This document shows, in pieces, positions 1 through 7,910 of a DNA stretch of 15,929 bases. The stretch is from an uncultured Methylophilus sp. GTDB taxonomy: Bacteria > Pseudomonadota > Gammaproteobacteria > Burkholderiales > Methylophilaceae. The notes beneath the pieces are model-generated. The model saw only the letters and a list, made by a program, of their open reading frames with translations, was not told the origin of the DNA and did not search any database. A program made the translations under genes and the position numbers. Every line of letters starts with the position of its first letter. Positions within the stretch are counted from its first letter, which is position 1. The stretch spans positions 1-15,929 of the forward strand of contig CAKZJM010000163.1 of the NCBI GenBank assembly GCA_936943315.1. Direction: 5' to 3'.

Positions 1-126
1 GACGCTGGCAGTATCACCCGTGTCAGTGATGTGGATGGCGTACATCTGGATGCAGCTCAGCATGCCATTCTTGGCTTGGCGATTGCCTCCGAAGTAAATA
101 CTTTATTACAGCATCGCAGCGGCTAA
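1..126 (+). CDS. C-terminal fragment of a probable SGNH/GDSL-family esterase
   Basis: The frame is open from the first base and ends at TAA (124-126), giving the last 41 residues of a protein whose start lies left of the window. The fragment contains DGVHLDAAQHAILGLAIA. A D-G-x-H block followed by 'xxGHxxLGxAxA' is the usual C-terminal signature of SGNH/GDSL hydrolases, where the Asp and His belong to the Ser-His-Asp catalytic triad. The catalytic Ser block and the rest of the fold are outside the window, so the substrate cannot be told. The gene runs in the same direction as the diguanylate cyclase that follows 92 bases later. The family call rests on this short motif alone. Confidence 0.6.
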   Translation, partial: DAGSITRVSDVDGVHLDAAQHAILGLAIASEVNTLLQHRSG

Positions 127-218
127 ACGATTGCGATGAAAGCCACAGTCCGCTACGCTAATTGATATATCGATAAATATTTCTGCCCTATTTTTACCCT
201 ATTTGCACAATTGACCTT

Positions 219-1157
219 ATGGAAAACACCCCTCCTCACGACAGCGACACTTATAAAACCTTACTCGAATCGACCAAGGCGATCCCCTGGAAGATAGACT
301 GGGCCAGCAAACAATTCACCTATATCGGCCCGCAAATTGAACCGCTGCTTGGCTGGTCGCCCGAAAGCTGGAAATCGGTAGAAGATTGGGTCACGCGCAT
401 TCACGAAGAAGACCGCGAGCGGGTGTTCAACTTCTGCGTGCAGCAATCATTGCAAGGTCTGGACCACGAAGCCGATTACCGCGCCCTGGCCGCGGATGGC
501 AGCTTTGTGTGGATACGTGATGTAGTGCATGTGCTGAGGACACCCACCGGCGAGCCGGAAGCCTTGATCGGGTTTATGTTTGACATCAGCGAACGCAAGC
601 AAACCGAACAGCAATTACTCGACTTGCAAAAGCAGCTCGAAGTGCTGTCTTATCAAGATGGCCTGACCGGCGTGGCCAACCGCCGCATGTTTGACAATGT
701 GCTTGAACGCGAATGGTTAGCCGCCAGACAGCATCAGCAACCACTGGCCCTGATCATGATTGATATTGATTACTTCAAGCAATTCAATGATTTTTATGGT
801 CATTTAAAAGGCGATGAAATCCTGAAACAGGTGGCCAGCACCCTCGCGCATGCCGGGGTACGCGCTAAAGACTTTTTTGCCAGGTTTGGCGGTGAGGAGT
901 TTGCCTGGATTTTACCTGAGACGGACCTGGCAGCCGCAGGCAAGATTGCCGAACGTTGCCGCAGCTTGATTTTCAAGGCGCAAATTCCGCACGCGCATTC
1001 CGCTGTTAGCCAGCTTCTCACCATCAGCATGGGTGTAGGTAGTGTCGTCCCGGCCGCTAGCGATGACTTGAATGCTTTTGTAGCCGAGGTAGACCGGTTA
1101 ATGTACGAAGCCAAGCATCAAGGTAGGGGCAGGATAGTCCTGCAAGCATCCGCATAA
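219..1157 (+). CDS. PAS-GGDEF diguanylate cyclase
   Basis: A 312-residue soluble protein predicted to make the second messenger cyclic di-GMP from two GTP. Residues about 15-125 form a PAS domain of the PAS_3 type, ending in the usual FDISERK linker; a short helix (about 125-145) leads to the GGDEF domain starting at DGLTGVANRR. The active-site loop is GGEEF at residues 224-228, an active variant of the signature. An RxxD inhibitory site (RAKD, 215-218) lies exactly five residues before it, so product feedback inhibition is expected. There is no signal peptide, membrane segment or EAL domain, so it probably senses a cytoplasmic signal through the PAS pocket; the ligand is unknown. No clear Shine-Dalgarno precedes ATG 219. 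The 92-base leader is AT-rich but I see no convincing promoter. It converges on cca with a 21-base gap. Confidence 0.93.
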   Translation: MENTPPHDSDTYKTLLESTKAIPWKIDWASKQFTYIGPQIEPLLGWSPESWKSVEDWVTRIHEEDRERVFNFCVQQSLQGLDHEADYRALAADGSFVWIRDVVHVLRTPTGEPEALIGFMFDISERKQTEQQLLDLQKQLEVLSYQDGLTGVANRRMFDNVLEREWLAARQHQQPLALIMIDIDYFKQFNDFYGHLKGDEILKQVASTLAHAGVRAKDFFARFGGEEFAWILPETDLAAAGKIAERCRSLIFKAQIPHAHSAVSQLLTISMGVGSVVPAASDDLNAFVAEVDRLMYEAKHQGRGRIVLQASA

Positions 1158-1178
1158 GCCGCAGATGCACAGCAGCCA

Positions 1179-2417
1179 TTAATGCAACTGCATGGCCTGC
1201 TGGATCGCGTGCGTCCTGGCTTCGGCCACGGCCTGCTTGATCTGCGCAGGCCCATGACACTGCCTGGCGATGGCGCCTGCATCGACCGTCAAGGCGGCTT
1301 GTAGCGCCTGCATCAGGTGCTCGGCATCCTCAAGCGCGCACTGCTCCAGGCCTAGCCTGCCTCGGCTATCGCACTCGCAAGCCTTGAGAAAATCCTCAAA
1401 CCGGGCGCGTTGCCTGAACACATCGAGCTCTTCCAAAAAATGCAGCAGAGTACTGGCTTTCATTTGCCGGGCGGCATGCAGTTTGCCATGGTATTTAGCC
1501 ACAACCAGCGCCAGATCGCGGCAGTCATTCGGCACTTTGAGCCGCGCCACCACCTGCTTGATGAGGTCTACACTGCGTAACTCGTGGCCGATATGCCGCG
1601 GCAACACCTCGGCTGGCGTGGTGCCCTTGCCTAAATCGTGCGTGAGTGCGGCAAACCTGACAGGCAAGGTAAAGCCTTGTTTTGCCGCGTAATCAATCAC
1701 CATCATCACATGGATACCGGTATCCACTTCAGGATGATACGTAGCGGTTTGTGGCACCCCCCACAAACGGTCCAGTTCGGGTAGGATAACCGCTAACGCG
1801 CCGCATGCACGCAGCATTTCAAACATGCGGCTAGGTTGTTTTTCCATCAGCCCTTTGGCGATTTCCTGCCAGACGCGTTCAGGCACCAGGGCATCGACCT
1901 CGCCTGCTGCCACCATGTTACGCATCAGCAACATGGTTTCAGGTGCCACTGAAAAATCGGTGAAGCGTGCCATAAAACGCCCTGCGCGCAAAATGCGTAC
2001 CGGGTCTTCGCTAAAGGCCTCGGTCACATGCCGCAGTGTTTTTTGTTGTATATCGCGTTGGCCATGAAAAGGATCTATAAGACGGCCATCTTCGGCCTGG
2101 GCAATGGCATTCATGGTGAAATCACGGCGGGCCAGATCTTCTTCCAGCGTGACTTCAGGGGCGGCATAGACACTAAATCCCTTGTAGCCTTTAGCCGTTT
2201 TGCGTTCGGTGCGTGCCAGCGCGTGCTCTTGCTGTGTTTGCGGATGCAGAAACACCGGGAAATCTTTGCCGACTGGCCGGTAACCGGCGGCCAGCATTTG
2301 CTCGGGCGTGGCGCCAACCACCACATAATCGCGGTCTTTGACCGGTAAGCCTAGCAAGCTGTCTCGTATGGCACCACCGACCTGATAAATCTGCATGGCA
2401 GGATCAGGGGTTGTCAT
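1179..2417 (-). CDS. cca: multifunctional CCA tRNA nucleotidyltransferase with HD domain
   Basis: Adds or repairs the 3'-terminal CCA of tRNAs, using CTP and ATP without a template. This is the bacterial class II enzyme of the E. coli type, which has an additional HD phosphohydrolase domain. Seen in the 412-residue product: the nucleotidyltransferase start QVGGAIRDSLLG, the metal-binding DxD in KDRD (27-30), RRDFTMNA (about 97-104), EDPVRILRAGRF, and an HD pair at His260-Asp261 (HDLGKG). In E. coli this HD domain has phosphatase and 2',3'-cyclic phosphodiesterase activity. The start ATG (2415-2417) shares one base with the TAA of the NDUFA9-like gene (TAATG), suggesting translational coupling. 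A second ATG at 2396 (MQIYQVGG) matches where most family members begin, giving 405 residues. Neither start has a clear Shine-Dalgarno. Confidence 0.95.
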   Translation of the reverse strand: MTTPDPAMQIYQVGGAIRDSLLGLPVKDRDYVVVGATPEQMLAAGYRPVGKDFPVFLHPQTQQEHALARTERKTAKGYKGFSVYAAPEVTLEEDLARRDFTMNAIAQAEDGRLIDPFHGQRDIQQKTLRHVTEAFSEDPVRILRAGRFMARFTDFSVAPETMLLMRNMVAAGEVDALVPERVWQEIAKGLMEKQPSRMFEMLRACGALAVILPELDRLWGVPQTATYHPEVDTGIHVMMVIDYAAKQGFTLPVRFAALTHDLGKGTTPAEVLPRHIGHELRSVDLIKQVVARLKVPNDCRDLALVVAKYHGKLHAARQMKASTLLHFLEELDVFRQRARFEDFLKACECDSRGRLGLEQCALEDAEHLMQALQAALTVDAGAIARQCHGPAQIKQAVAEARTHAIQQAMQLH

Positions 2418-3376
2418 TAACGCCGGGCGTTAATCACGCGTCCGGCTGCGGCCCGGAAGTGATCGTAAGCCCCACGTGGATTGTTTTTGACCAGGTAACC
2501 GGAAATCACGGCAAACATATCGGTAGGCACGACACACAGTTCGTTCGCCATCGGTTGCTGGCAAACATTATCCACCTGCATGGATTTGACGTTATCGCGT
2601 GAAATCAGTTTAATCGGCAACAACTCCATGAAACCGCCTTGCAACAGTGACATCTTGGGGCTCAGGCCGATAATAGGACGCTGCACATGAATCGTTTTCA
2701 TGACGGCTTCGATAATTTGCTGCAAGGTCATGATGGCCGGGCCACCTAATTCGTAGGTTTTGCCATAGGTGGCAGGTTCATCGACCGCATTCACCATGGC
2801 TGCGGCCACGTCTTCTACCCAGATCGGCTGAAACTTGGCTTGCGGCATGGCCAGCGCGAGAACGGGGATCCACTGTATCAATTTGGCAAACAGGTTGATA
2901 AAGCGGTCACGCGTACCAAAAATGACTGACGGGCGGAAACTGGTTACGTGCAGTTTTTTGCTGAACTCCATGACGGCCTGATCACCGGCGGCTTTGCTGC
3001 GCAGGTATTCACTAGGCGCATTGGCAGACGCCTGCAAGGCGCTCATGTGTAGCAGGCGTGGAATCCGCAGTTCTTCACACAACTGGGCGACCCGGCGTGG
3101 AAACTGATGGTGCATTTTCTCAAAGCCGTTGTCACTGGTTTGATGCAGGATACCGATCAGGTTGATCACCGCGTCACTGCCTTTGAGTTGCGCCTTGAGC
3201 GCGGCATGATCGTGAATATCACACTCCACCACCTGCACATAGGGCAACAAGATCAGGTGCTTGGCCTTTTCACGGCGGCGCGTTAACACTTTGACACGGT
3301 AGCCCGCCTGGTCTAACCGTGCAACAACACTACTGCCTACAAAACCGCTACCACCTAATACAGTCACTGTTTTCAT
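2417..3376 (-). CDS. NAD(P)-binding atypical SDR, complex I NDUFA9-like
   Basis: A 319-residue Rossmann-fold protein of the atypical short-chain dehydrogenase group that includes the mitochondrial complex I accessory subunit NDUFA9. The dinucleotide-binding GGSGFVG lies at residues 8-14. Tyr124 and Lys128 form a YxxxK pair in EYLRSKAAGD, and FRPSVIFG and the FQPIWVEDVA block are typical of the family. The bacterial substrate is not settled; such proteins are often annotated as NAD-dependent epimerase/dehydratase or sugar-nucleotide epimerase. I chose ATG 3376 because an AGGA (3386-3389) lies nine bases upstream. An ATG at 3385 would place AGGA directly against the start codon, which is unlikely to work. 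It follows slt on the same strand by 59 bases and overlaps cca by one base, so the three are probably co-transcribed. Confidence 0.88.
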   Translation of the reverse strand: MKTVTVLGGSGFVGSSVVARLDQAGYRVKVLTRRREKAKHLILLPYVQVVECDIHDHAALKAQLKGSDAVINLIGILHQTSDNGFEKMHHQFPRRVAQLCEELRIPRLLHMSALQASANAPSEYLRSKAAGDQAVMEFSKKLHVTSFRPSVIFGTRDRFINLFAKLIQWIPVLALAMPQAKFQPIWVEDVAAAMVNAVDEPATYGKTYELGGPAIMTLQQIIEAVMKTIHVQRPIIGLSPKMSLLQGGFMELLPIKLISRDNVKSMQVDNVCQQPMANELCVVPTDMFAVISGYLVKNNPRGAYDHFRAAAGRVINARR

Positions 3377-3435
3377 CTTGCTCATTCCTGATACGTCTTG
3401 CGATTGGGGGTATTGTACCAAAATCCGGCTGGGTG

Positions 3436-5415
3436 CTACTCCTGCTCCGAAATGGTGATGGTCGTGGTCACACTTTCAACCTCGGCGGTTGTCCGTGCCG
3501 GGATCGTGCCCAGACGCTTCTTGAGCGTTAGCACCGGCAGGCCCAGCCTGGCGGCATACATATGCGCGTTGGCCAGCACCTTTTTCACATAATTGCGGGT
3601 TTCACTAAACGGGATGGTTTCAGCATAAATGGCCCCTTCTAATGGGGTATTCGCCGCCCAGCGCCTGGCCCGGCTCGGTCCTGCATTATAGGCGGCGGTG
3701 GCCATCACTTCCTGGCCATTAAAAGTATCCAGCGTATAGCGCATGTAATAAGTGCCCAGGTTCACGTTGGTATCGATATCATGCAACATGCCATCATGGT
3801 AGCCACTCAATCCGAGTTTTTTCGCAATCCACTTGGCCGTCGTTGGCATCACTTGCATCAAGCCGCCGGCGCCTACCGATGACTTGGCATAATGCATGAA
3901 GCGGCTTTCCTGGCGAATAATGCCGTAGACCCAGGCCTCGTCAATGGCACGGTTGCGTGACGCTTTTTGCAGGTAATCGCGGTATGGCGTGGGGTAACGC
4001 AACTCAAAGTTGTGCGTGCGGCTGGTTTTGTCAGCGGCGAGCACCGCCAGGTCATACCAGCCTTTGAGCAGGGCGTATTGTGCAGCGACGATGCGGGTAG
4101 GGTCATCAAGCGCATCGAGCAGGTACATCCACTCCAGCCTGGCTTCGTAGCGTGCCTCTGCCTCAAACAAGGCTTCGATGCGCTTGATCACGGGCTGCCT
4201 GGCGAACTGCCTGACCTCTTCATCAGGGGGCTGATAAGTCACCATCGGTTCACCAGCCACCGGCCCTAGCTCTTCGGCAGCAAGCCAGCCATAAAAATGA
4301 CGCTCCTGAGACAGCTTGGCCAAAATCTGGTTGGCATCAGCCAGCTGGCCTTTGACAATCAAGGCGCGCGCTTTCCAGTAACGCCAGGCCGACTCTTCAG
4401 CCAGCACGGCTGGCATGTCATTGATGATTTTGAGTAGCTGGCTCCAGTCCTGCTGGCGTAAGGCACTGCGCGCATACCACTCCCATTGCTCGGCACTGAG
4501 TAATACACTATTCACTTTGGCAAAGCCCTGTAGCGCTTCAGGCTCATGTTTGCGCGCCGCCTCCAGCGCCATATACGCCTGGATCAGTTGTTTTTCATCG
4601 GCATCGAGCACACTGGCGTATTTTTGGTAACTGGCCCGCGCCACCGCCAAGTCAGCCTTGGCTTGCCGGTGCATGGCATACATATACAGCGCCCGCCCAT
4701 AGGCCGAACGCTCGGAGAGATTGCCTTTTTTCAAAGCCAGCGCCGGGTTTTGCGCCACGTCATCCACTTGTTTCAACAAGCCGGCATCGGTTTTGCTGCT
4801 GCGCTTGGCCAGCACTTTGGCCAGGCCGGTTTTGTTTTCAAACAAGGCATTGCGGTATAAAGTTAGCAGCAGCTTTTCGTCGAGCACACCCACTTGCTGC
4901 AAGGCTTCCAGCATGCCCTGGCAGTCGGCGGGTAACTCTTTGCCAGCCAGCAACAGTTTCTTGCCATCTTCATAGGCATTGGGGTCATCCAGTGCAATCC
5001 CGGCCTGCACCTGATAACACTGGTTGCCTAAATCATTCATGTTGTAATACATGGGAATCTGGGCACGCATCTCAACAAACTGGTCCCAGAACTGGACACG
5101 GCCCAGGCGTTTGAGCCACAGCTCACGCACCCGTTGCGACAACAGGGATTCGTTGTTTTCCTGTAAAAAGGCTTGTACCTGGTAATAAGACAATTGATCC
5201 ATGGTCAGGATCATCTGCCAGTATTGCAAATAAGGTAACAATGGGGAACGGCGCTGCTTGAGGGTATCGGTAGCTTCGGCCAGCTGTGCCAGGTTGCGTG
5301 TCTGGTAGGCCTGTTTGGCCTGCAAATAGACTTCGCTATCCCCAGCGAAGACTGACTTGGTCATGCCCAGTAAACAGGCAGCAAAAAAAAGGAGGGAAGT
5401 GAGTCTAGTCTTCAT
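3436..5415 (-). CDS. slt: soluble lytic murein transglycosylase (Slt70-like)
   Basis: A periplasmic enzyme that cleaves the MurNAc-GlcNAc bond of peptidoglycan to give 1,6-anhydro ends. The 659-residue length is close to E. coli Slt70 (645). Residues 1 to about 24 are a Sec signal peptide ending SVFA before GDS. A long alpha-helical superhelical (U-shaped) domain follows, then the C-terminal lysozyme-like SLT domain. The catalytic Glu is about residue 503 in RQESRF; GAGGLMQVMP and ATAAYNAGPSRARRW are the other SLT family motifs. A frame extension to a TTG at 5448 exists, but the ATG at 5413-5415 puts the signal peptide at the N-terminus and is preferred; only a weak GGTAG lies upstream. It lies 33 bases after the small membrane protein gene. 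Its place next to the dcw cluster fits a role in wall remodelling. Confidence 0.94.
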   Translation of the reverse strand: MKTRLTSLLFFAACLLGMTKSVFAGDSEVYLQAKQAYQTRNLAQLAEATDTLKQRRSPLLPYLQYWQMILTMDQLSYYQVQAFLQENNESLLSQRVRELWLKRLGRVQFWDQFVEMRAQIPMYYNMNDLGNQCYQVQAGIALDDPNAYEDGKKLLLAGKELPADCQGMLEALQQVGVLDEKLLLTLYRNALFENKTGLAKVLAKRSSKTDAGLLKQVDDVAQNPALALKKGNLSERSAYGRALYMYAMHRQAKADLAVARASYQKYASVLDADEKQLIQAYMALEAARKHEPEALQGFAKVNSVLLSAEQWEWYARSALRQQDWSQLLKIINDMPAVLAEESAWRYWKARALIVKGQLADANQILAKLSQERHFYGWLAAEELGPVAGEPMVTYQPPDEEVRQFARQPVIKRIEALFEAEARYEARLEWMYLLDALDDPTRIVAAQYALLKGWYDLAVLAADKTSRTHNFELRYPTPYRDYLQKASRNRAIDEAWVYGIIRQESRFMHYAKSSVGAGGLMQVMPTTAKWIAKKLGLSGYHDGMLHDIDTNVNLGTYYMRYTLDTFNGQEVMATAAYNAGPSRARRWAANTPLEGAIYAETIPFSETRNYVKKVLANAHMYAARLGLPVLTLKKRLGTIPARTTAEVESVTTTITISEQE

Positions 5416-5448
5416 GCGTCTACCATCACGTGCATCACGTGAGGACAA

Positions 5449-5631
5449 TCAAATTCTGGCCAAACGACTCAGAAAGAAAAACAGGAGCAGCAACAGGATC
5501 ACCACAAAACCGCCACGCCAGACAGCTTTGAGCCAACGCCAGTAACGCGGCTGGCCCGTTTGCCAACCCAATAGTCCCAATATCAGCGTGCTGATCACCA
5601 GGACTATAAATAAAATCCGTATCCACCACAT
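5449..5631 (-). CDS. small two-helix membrane protein, unknown function
   Basis: Sixty residues with two strongly hydrophobic segments: residues about 4-23 (IRILFIVLVISTLILGLLGW) and about 42-55 (FVVILLLLLFFFL). They are separated by a polar, tryptophan- and arginine-rich loop (QPRYWRWLKAVWRGG). I do not recognise a named family. The arrangement suggests an inner-membrane hairpin, with the basic linker on the cytoplasmic side by the positive-inside rule. It sits between lpxC (19-base gap) and slt (33-base gap) on the same strand. Its ATG has no good Shine-Dalgarno, so it may be translated by coupling to lpxC. It is supported by its membrane-protein composition and its fit in the operon gap; homology would have to confirm it. 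Confidence 0.6.
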   Translation of the reverse strand: MWWIRILFIVLVISTLILGLLGWQTGQPRYWRWLKAVWRGGFVVILLLLLFFFLSRLARI

Positions 5632-5650
5632 AAACGCGATTCAGGGTCGG

Positions 5651-6586
5651 TTAAACCGGCAACAAGGGGGCCGGACTGAAGTAGTCACGCTGCTTGAGAA
5701 AGCCCACCGGCGCCTGATGATCATTGTCAAACGTGCAATACTCCCAGGCAGTTTCATCTGCCAGTAACGCACGCAGTAGCTGGTTGTTTAACGCGTGGCC
5801 CGATTTAAAGGCCGAAAACTGGCCGATGATGGGGTAACCCAGGATATATAAATCGCCAATCGCATCCAGCACTTTGTGTTTGGCGAACTCGTCGTCGTAG
5901 CGCAAGCCGCCGCCATTCAGCACCTTGTATTCGTCCAGCACAATCGCGTTATCCAGGCTGCCGCCTTTGGCGAGGCCGTTGGCGCGCAAGTATTCCACCT
6001 CGTGCATAAAGCCAAATGTACGCGCACGGCTGATCTCGTCGACATAACTCTGACTGTCATAGTCTATGGTCACGGTTTTGCCCGAGAACTCAAACACGGG
6101 GTGTGCAAAATCGATGGTAAATTCGGCTTTAAAGCCATGGTGTGGTGTAAATTTTGCCCATTTATCACCCTCTTGTACTTCTACTGGCTTGAGGATACGC
6201 ACAAACTTTTTAGGCGCATCCAGTTCTGCCAGCCCGGCGGTTTGCAGCAAATAGATAAACGGCCCTGAACTGCCATCCATGATGGGCACTTCGGCAGCCG
6301 TCAGTTCTATCAGCACATTGTCTACCCCCAAACCGGCGAGGGCAGACATTAAATGCTCCACGGTAGCAACGCGCGCACCTGAAAACTCTAGGGCGGAGCT
6401 CAGGCGGGTGTCGTTCACTGCCGTCGGGGCGACCCGCATGGCAGGCGTATCGGGCAAATCGACACGCTGGAACACGACACCGTGATCGGCGGGCGCAGGC
6501 TTGAGCGTCAGAGTGACTTTTTCACCGCTGTGCAGCCCAACGCCGGTGGCGCTGATCGATTGTTTAAGCGTGCGTTGCTTTAACAT
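5651..6586 (-). CDS. lpxC: UDP-3-O-acyl-N-acetylglucosamine deacetylase
   Basis: A zinc amidase that removes the acetyl group from UDP-3-O-acyl-GlcNAc, the committed step of lipid A synthesis, showing a Gram-negative with lipopolysaccharide. The 311-residue product has the key residues, each one position below E. coli numbering: Glu77 and His78 in VEHLMSALAG, zinc ligands His237 and Asp241 in KHKVLDAIGD, and His264 in KSGHALNN. The N-terminal GVGLHSG block is also present. I chose ATG 6586 (MLKQRTLKQS), where the family begins; the frame runs open 20 more codons upstream but that would enter the promoter region. The protein ends in a nonpolar tail (SPAPLLPV). In E. coli a nonpolar LpxC tail is the FtsH degradation signal; whether that holds here is inference. 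It lies downstream of ftsZ, as is usual in beta- and gammaproteobacteria. Confidence 0.97.
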   Translation of the reverse strand: MLKQRTLKQSISATGVGLHSGEKVTLTLKPAPADHGVVFQRVDLPDTPAMRVAPTAVNDTRLSSALEFSGARVATVEHLMSALAGLGVDNVLIELTAAEVPIMDGSSGPFIYLLQTAGLAELDAPKKFVRILKPVEVQEGDKWAKFTPHHGFKAEFTIDFAHPVFEFSGKTVTIDYDSQSYVDEISRARTFGFMHEVEYLRANGLAKGGSLDNAIVLDEYKVLNGGGLRYDDEFAKHKVLDAIGDLYILGYPIIGQFSAFKSGHALNNQLLRALLADETAWEYCTFDNDHQAPVGFLKQRDYFSPAPLLPV

Positions 6587-6606
6587 GGTTTTCTCTGTAT
6601 TAATCA

Positions 6607-6627
6607 ATTGGCCTATTATAAGCCAAT
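6607..6627 (-). promoter_or_regulatory. palindrome enclosing a consensus -10 box upstream of lpxC
   Basis: On the minus strand the 83-base gap between ftsZ and lpxC contains a perfect TATAAT (6615-6620), 28 bases before the lpxC ATG. It sits in the centre of an inverted repeat with arms ATTGGC and GCCAAT, which can be extended to nine pairs if one G-T pair is allowed. A -35 is weak (TTAGTA, 16 bases upstream). The -10 match and position suggest a dedicated lpxC promoter. The palindrome could be an operator, or a small hairpin in the read-through ftsZ-lpxC message. It is not followed by a T-run, so it does not look like an intrinsic terminator. Confidence 0.5.
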
Positions 6628-6670
6628 CCAACGACTTACTAAGCATTCACAGACCGTTAAGGCCTGCGGA

Positions 6671-7831
6671 TTAGTCAGCCTGTTTACGTAAAAATGCTGG
6701 GATATCGTATTCTTCAATCCCGGAATTTTTCATCGCTTCTACCTGTGCACGACGGCTGTTGCTGGTAAATACGGCTGGCTCGTCTTCCTCTACTGCACTG
6801 AAGATCGGCTGGTTAGTCGTACCATCACGCAAGGTTGTCATCACTTTCAGCTCAGGTTTGGCCTGACGCTTACCGACAGAACCGTTCAAGCCGGTGGCTA
6901 CCATGGTCACGCGCAGGTTGTCACCCATGCTTTCATCCATCACGTTACCTACGATCACAGTCGCATCTTCTGCAGTGAATTCTTTGATGGTGTTCATCAC
7001 ATCGTAGTATTCGCGCATCTTGAAGCTGCCGCTGGCACTGATATTCACCAATACACCGCGAGCATTGGCCAGATTCACGTCTTCCAGCAATGGGCTGGCC
7101 ACGGCCTGTTCGGCGGCGATACGTGCACGGTTAGGGCCGCTGGCTTCAGCAGAACCCATCATCGCCATGCCCATTTCAGACATCACGGTACGTACGTCGG
7201 CAAAGTCAACGTTGACCAGGCCTGGGCAATTGATGATTTCAGCAATGCCAGACACGGCGTTATGCAAGACATCGTTGGCTGCGCGATAAGCTTCCACCAC
7301 AGTCACGTCTTCACCCAACACGTCCATCAGCTTCTCGTTAGGGATAACGATAAGAGAGTCTACATACTGTGAAAGTTCTTCCAGGCCTTCTTGCGCCACT
7401 TTGGCACGTTTACCTTCAAACGCGAATGGCTTGGTCACCACGGCCACAGTCAGGATACCCATTTCACGCGCGACTTCAGCAATGATAGGCGCAGCCCCGG
7501 TCCCGGTACCGCCACCCATGCCTGCCGTGATAAACAGCATGTCTGCGCCATCAATGGTTTCGGCGATGCTGTCGCGGTCTTCCAAAGCCGCTTCACGGCC
7601 GATTTCTGGCTTGGCACCTGCACCCAGGCCTTTAGTGATGTCAGAACCAATTTGCAGCACCACTTTGGCATGGCTCTTTTTCAATGCCTGCATGTCGGTA
7701 TTGGCGCAAATAAACTCCACGCCAGTCACGCTCTTGGTCATCATGTGCTCAACCGCGTTACCACCGCAACCACCGACACCAATTACCTTGATCACGGCGC
7801 CGTCATTCTCTTTGTCAAAAATTTCAATCAT
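6671..7831 (-). CDS. ftsZ: cell division protein FtsZ
   Basis: Tubulin-like GTPase that polymerises into the Z ring at midcell and recruits the divisome. The 386-residue product has the N-terminal nucleotide-binding GVGGCGGNAV, the tubulin signature GGGTGTG (residues 106-112) and the T7 synergy loop NVDFADV (207-213), which supplies the catalytic Asp to the next subunit. A variable linker ends in the conserved C-terminal peptide EEYDIPAFLRKQ, which binds FtsA and ZipA-type anchors. All functional elements are intact. A very strong Shine-Dalgarno, GGAGGG (7837-7842), lies five bases before the ATG. That fits its need for many more copies than FtsA or FtsQ. It follows ftsA by a 79-base gap. Confidence 0.98.
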   Translation of the reverse strand: MIEIFDKENDGAVIKVIGVGGCGGNAVEHMMTKSVTGVEFICANTDMQALKKSHAKVVLQIGSDITKGLGAGAKPEIGREAALEDRDSIAETIDGADMLFITAGMGGGTGTGAAPIIAEVAREMGILTVAVVTKPFAFEGKRAKVAQEGLEELSQYVDSLIVIPNEKLMDVLGEDVTVVEAYRAANDVLHNAVSGIAEIINCPGLVNVDFADVRTVMSEMGMAMMGSAEASGPNRARIAAEQAVASPLLEDVNLANARGVLVNISASGSFKMREYYDVMNTIKEFTAEDATVIVGNVMDESMGDNLRVTMVATGLNGSVGKRQAKPELKVMTTLRDGTTNQPIFSAVEEDEPAVFTSNSRRAQVEAMKNSGIEEYDIPAFLRKQAD

Positions 7832-7836
7832 ACTAA

Positions 7837-7842
7837 CCCTCC
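7837..7842 (-). promoter_or_regulatory. strong ribosome binding site of ftsZ
   Basis: The minus strand reads GGAGGG with five bases to the ATG at 7831. It is the closest match to the anti-Shine-Dalgarno among the cluster genes and fixes the ftsZ start. The rest of the ftsA-ftsZ gap (7843-7910) shows no clear -35/-10 pair. Confidence 0.75.
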
Positions 7843-7910
7843 ATTGCCTAATATTTGAGTGCTTGGTTTGCCCCGCACACTCGCCCTAAAACATATCAAA
7901 AACGACTCAA

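Noticed and set aside
127..218. Promoter for the diguanylate cyclase, with TTGATA at 162-167
   Set aside because: No -10 hexamer at a suitable distance, and the region is simply AT-rich, so chance matches are expected.
1158..1200. Possible bidirectional terminator between the diguanylate cyclase and cca
   Set aside because: Only an imperfect GCAGCC/GGCCTGC pairing and a tiny ATGCA/TGCAT repeat are present, with no T-run on either strand.
1270..1692. Long plus-strand open frames opposite cca, and similar ones opposite murC, murG and ftsZ
   Set aside because: They are antisense shadows of strongly recognised genes and have no family features of their own.
7843..7910. Promoter for ftsZ in the gap after ftsA
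   Set aside because: TTGAGT near the left of the gap (minus strand) has no acceptable -10 at 16-18 bases; a short GAGTG/CACTC inverted repeat is too weak to call.
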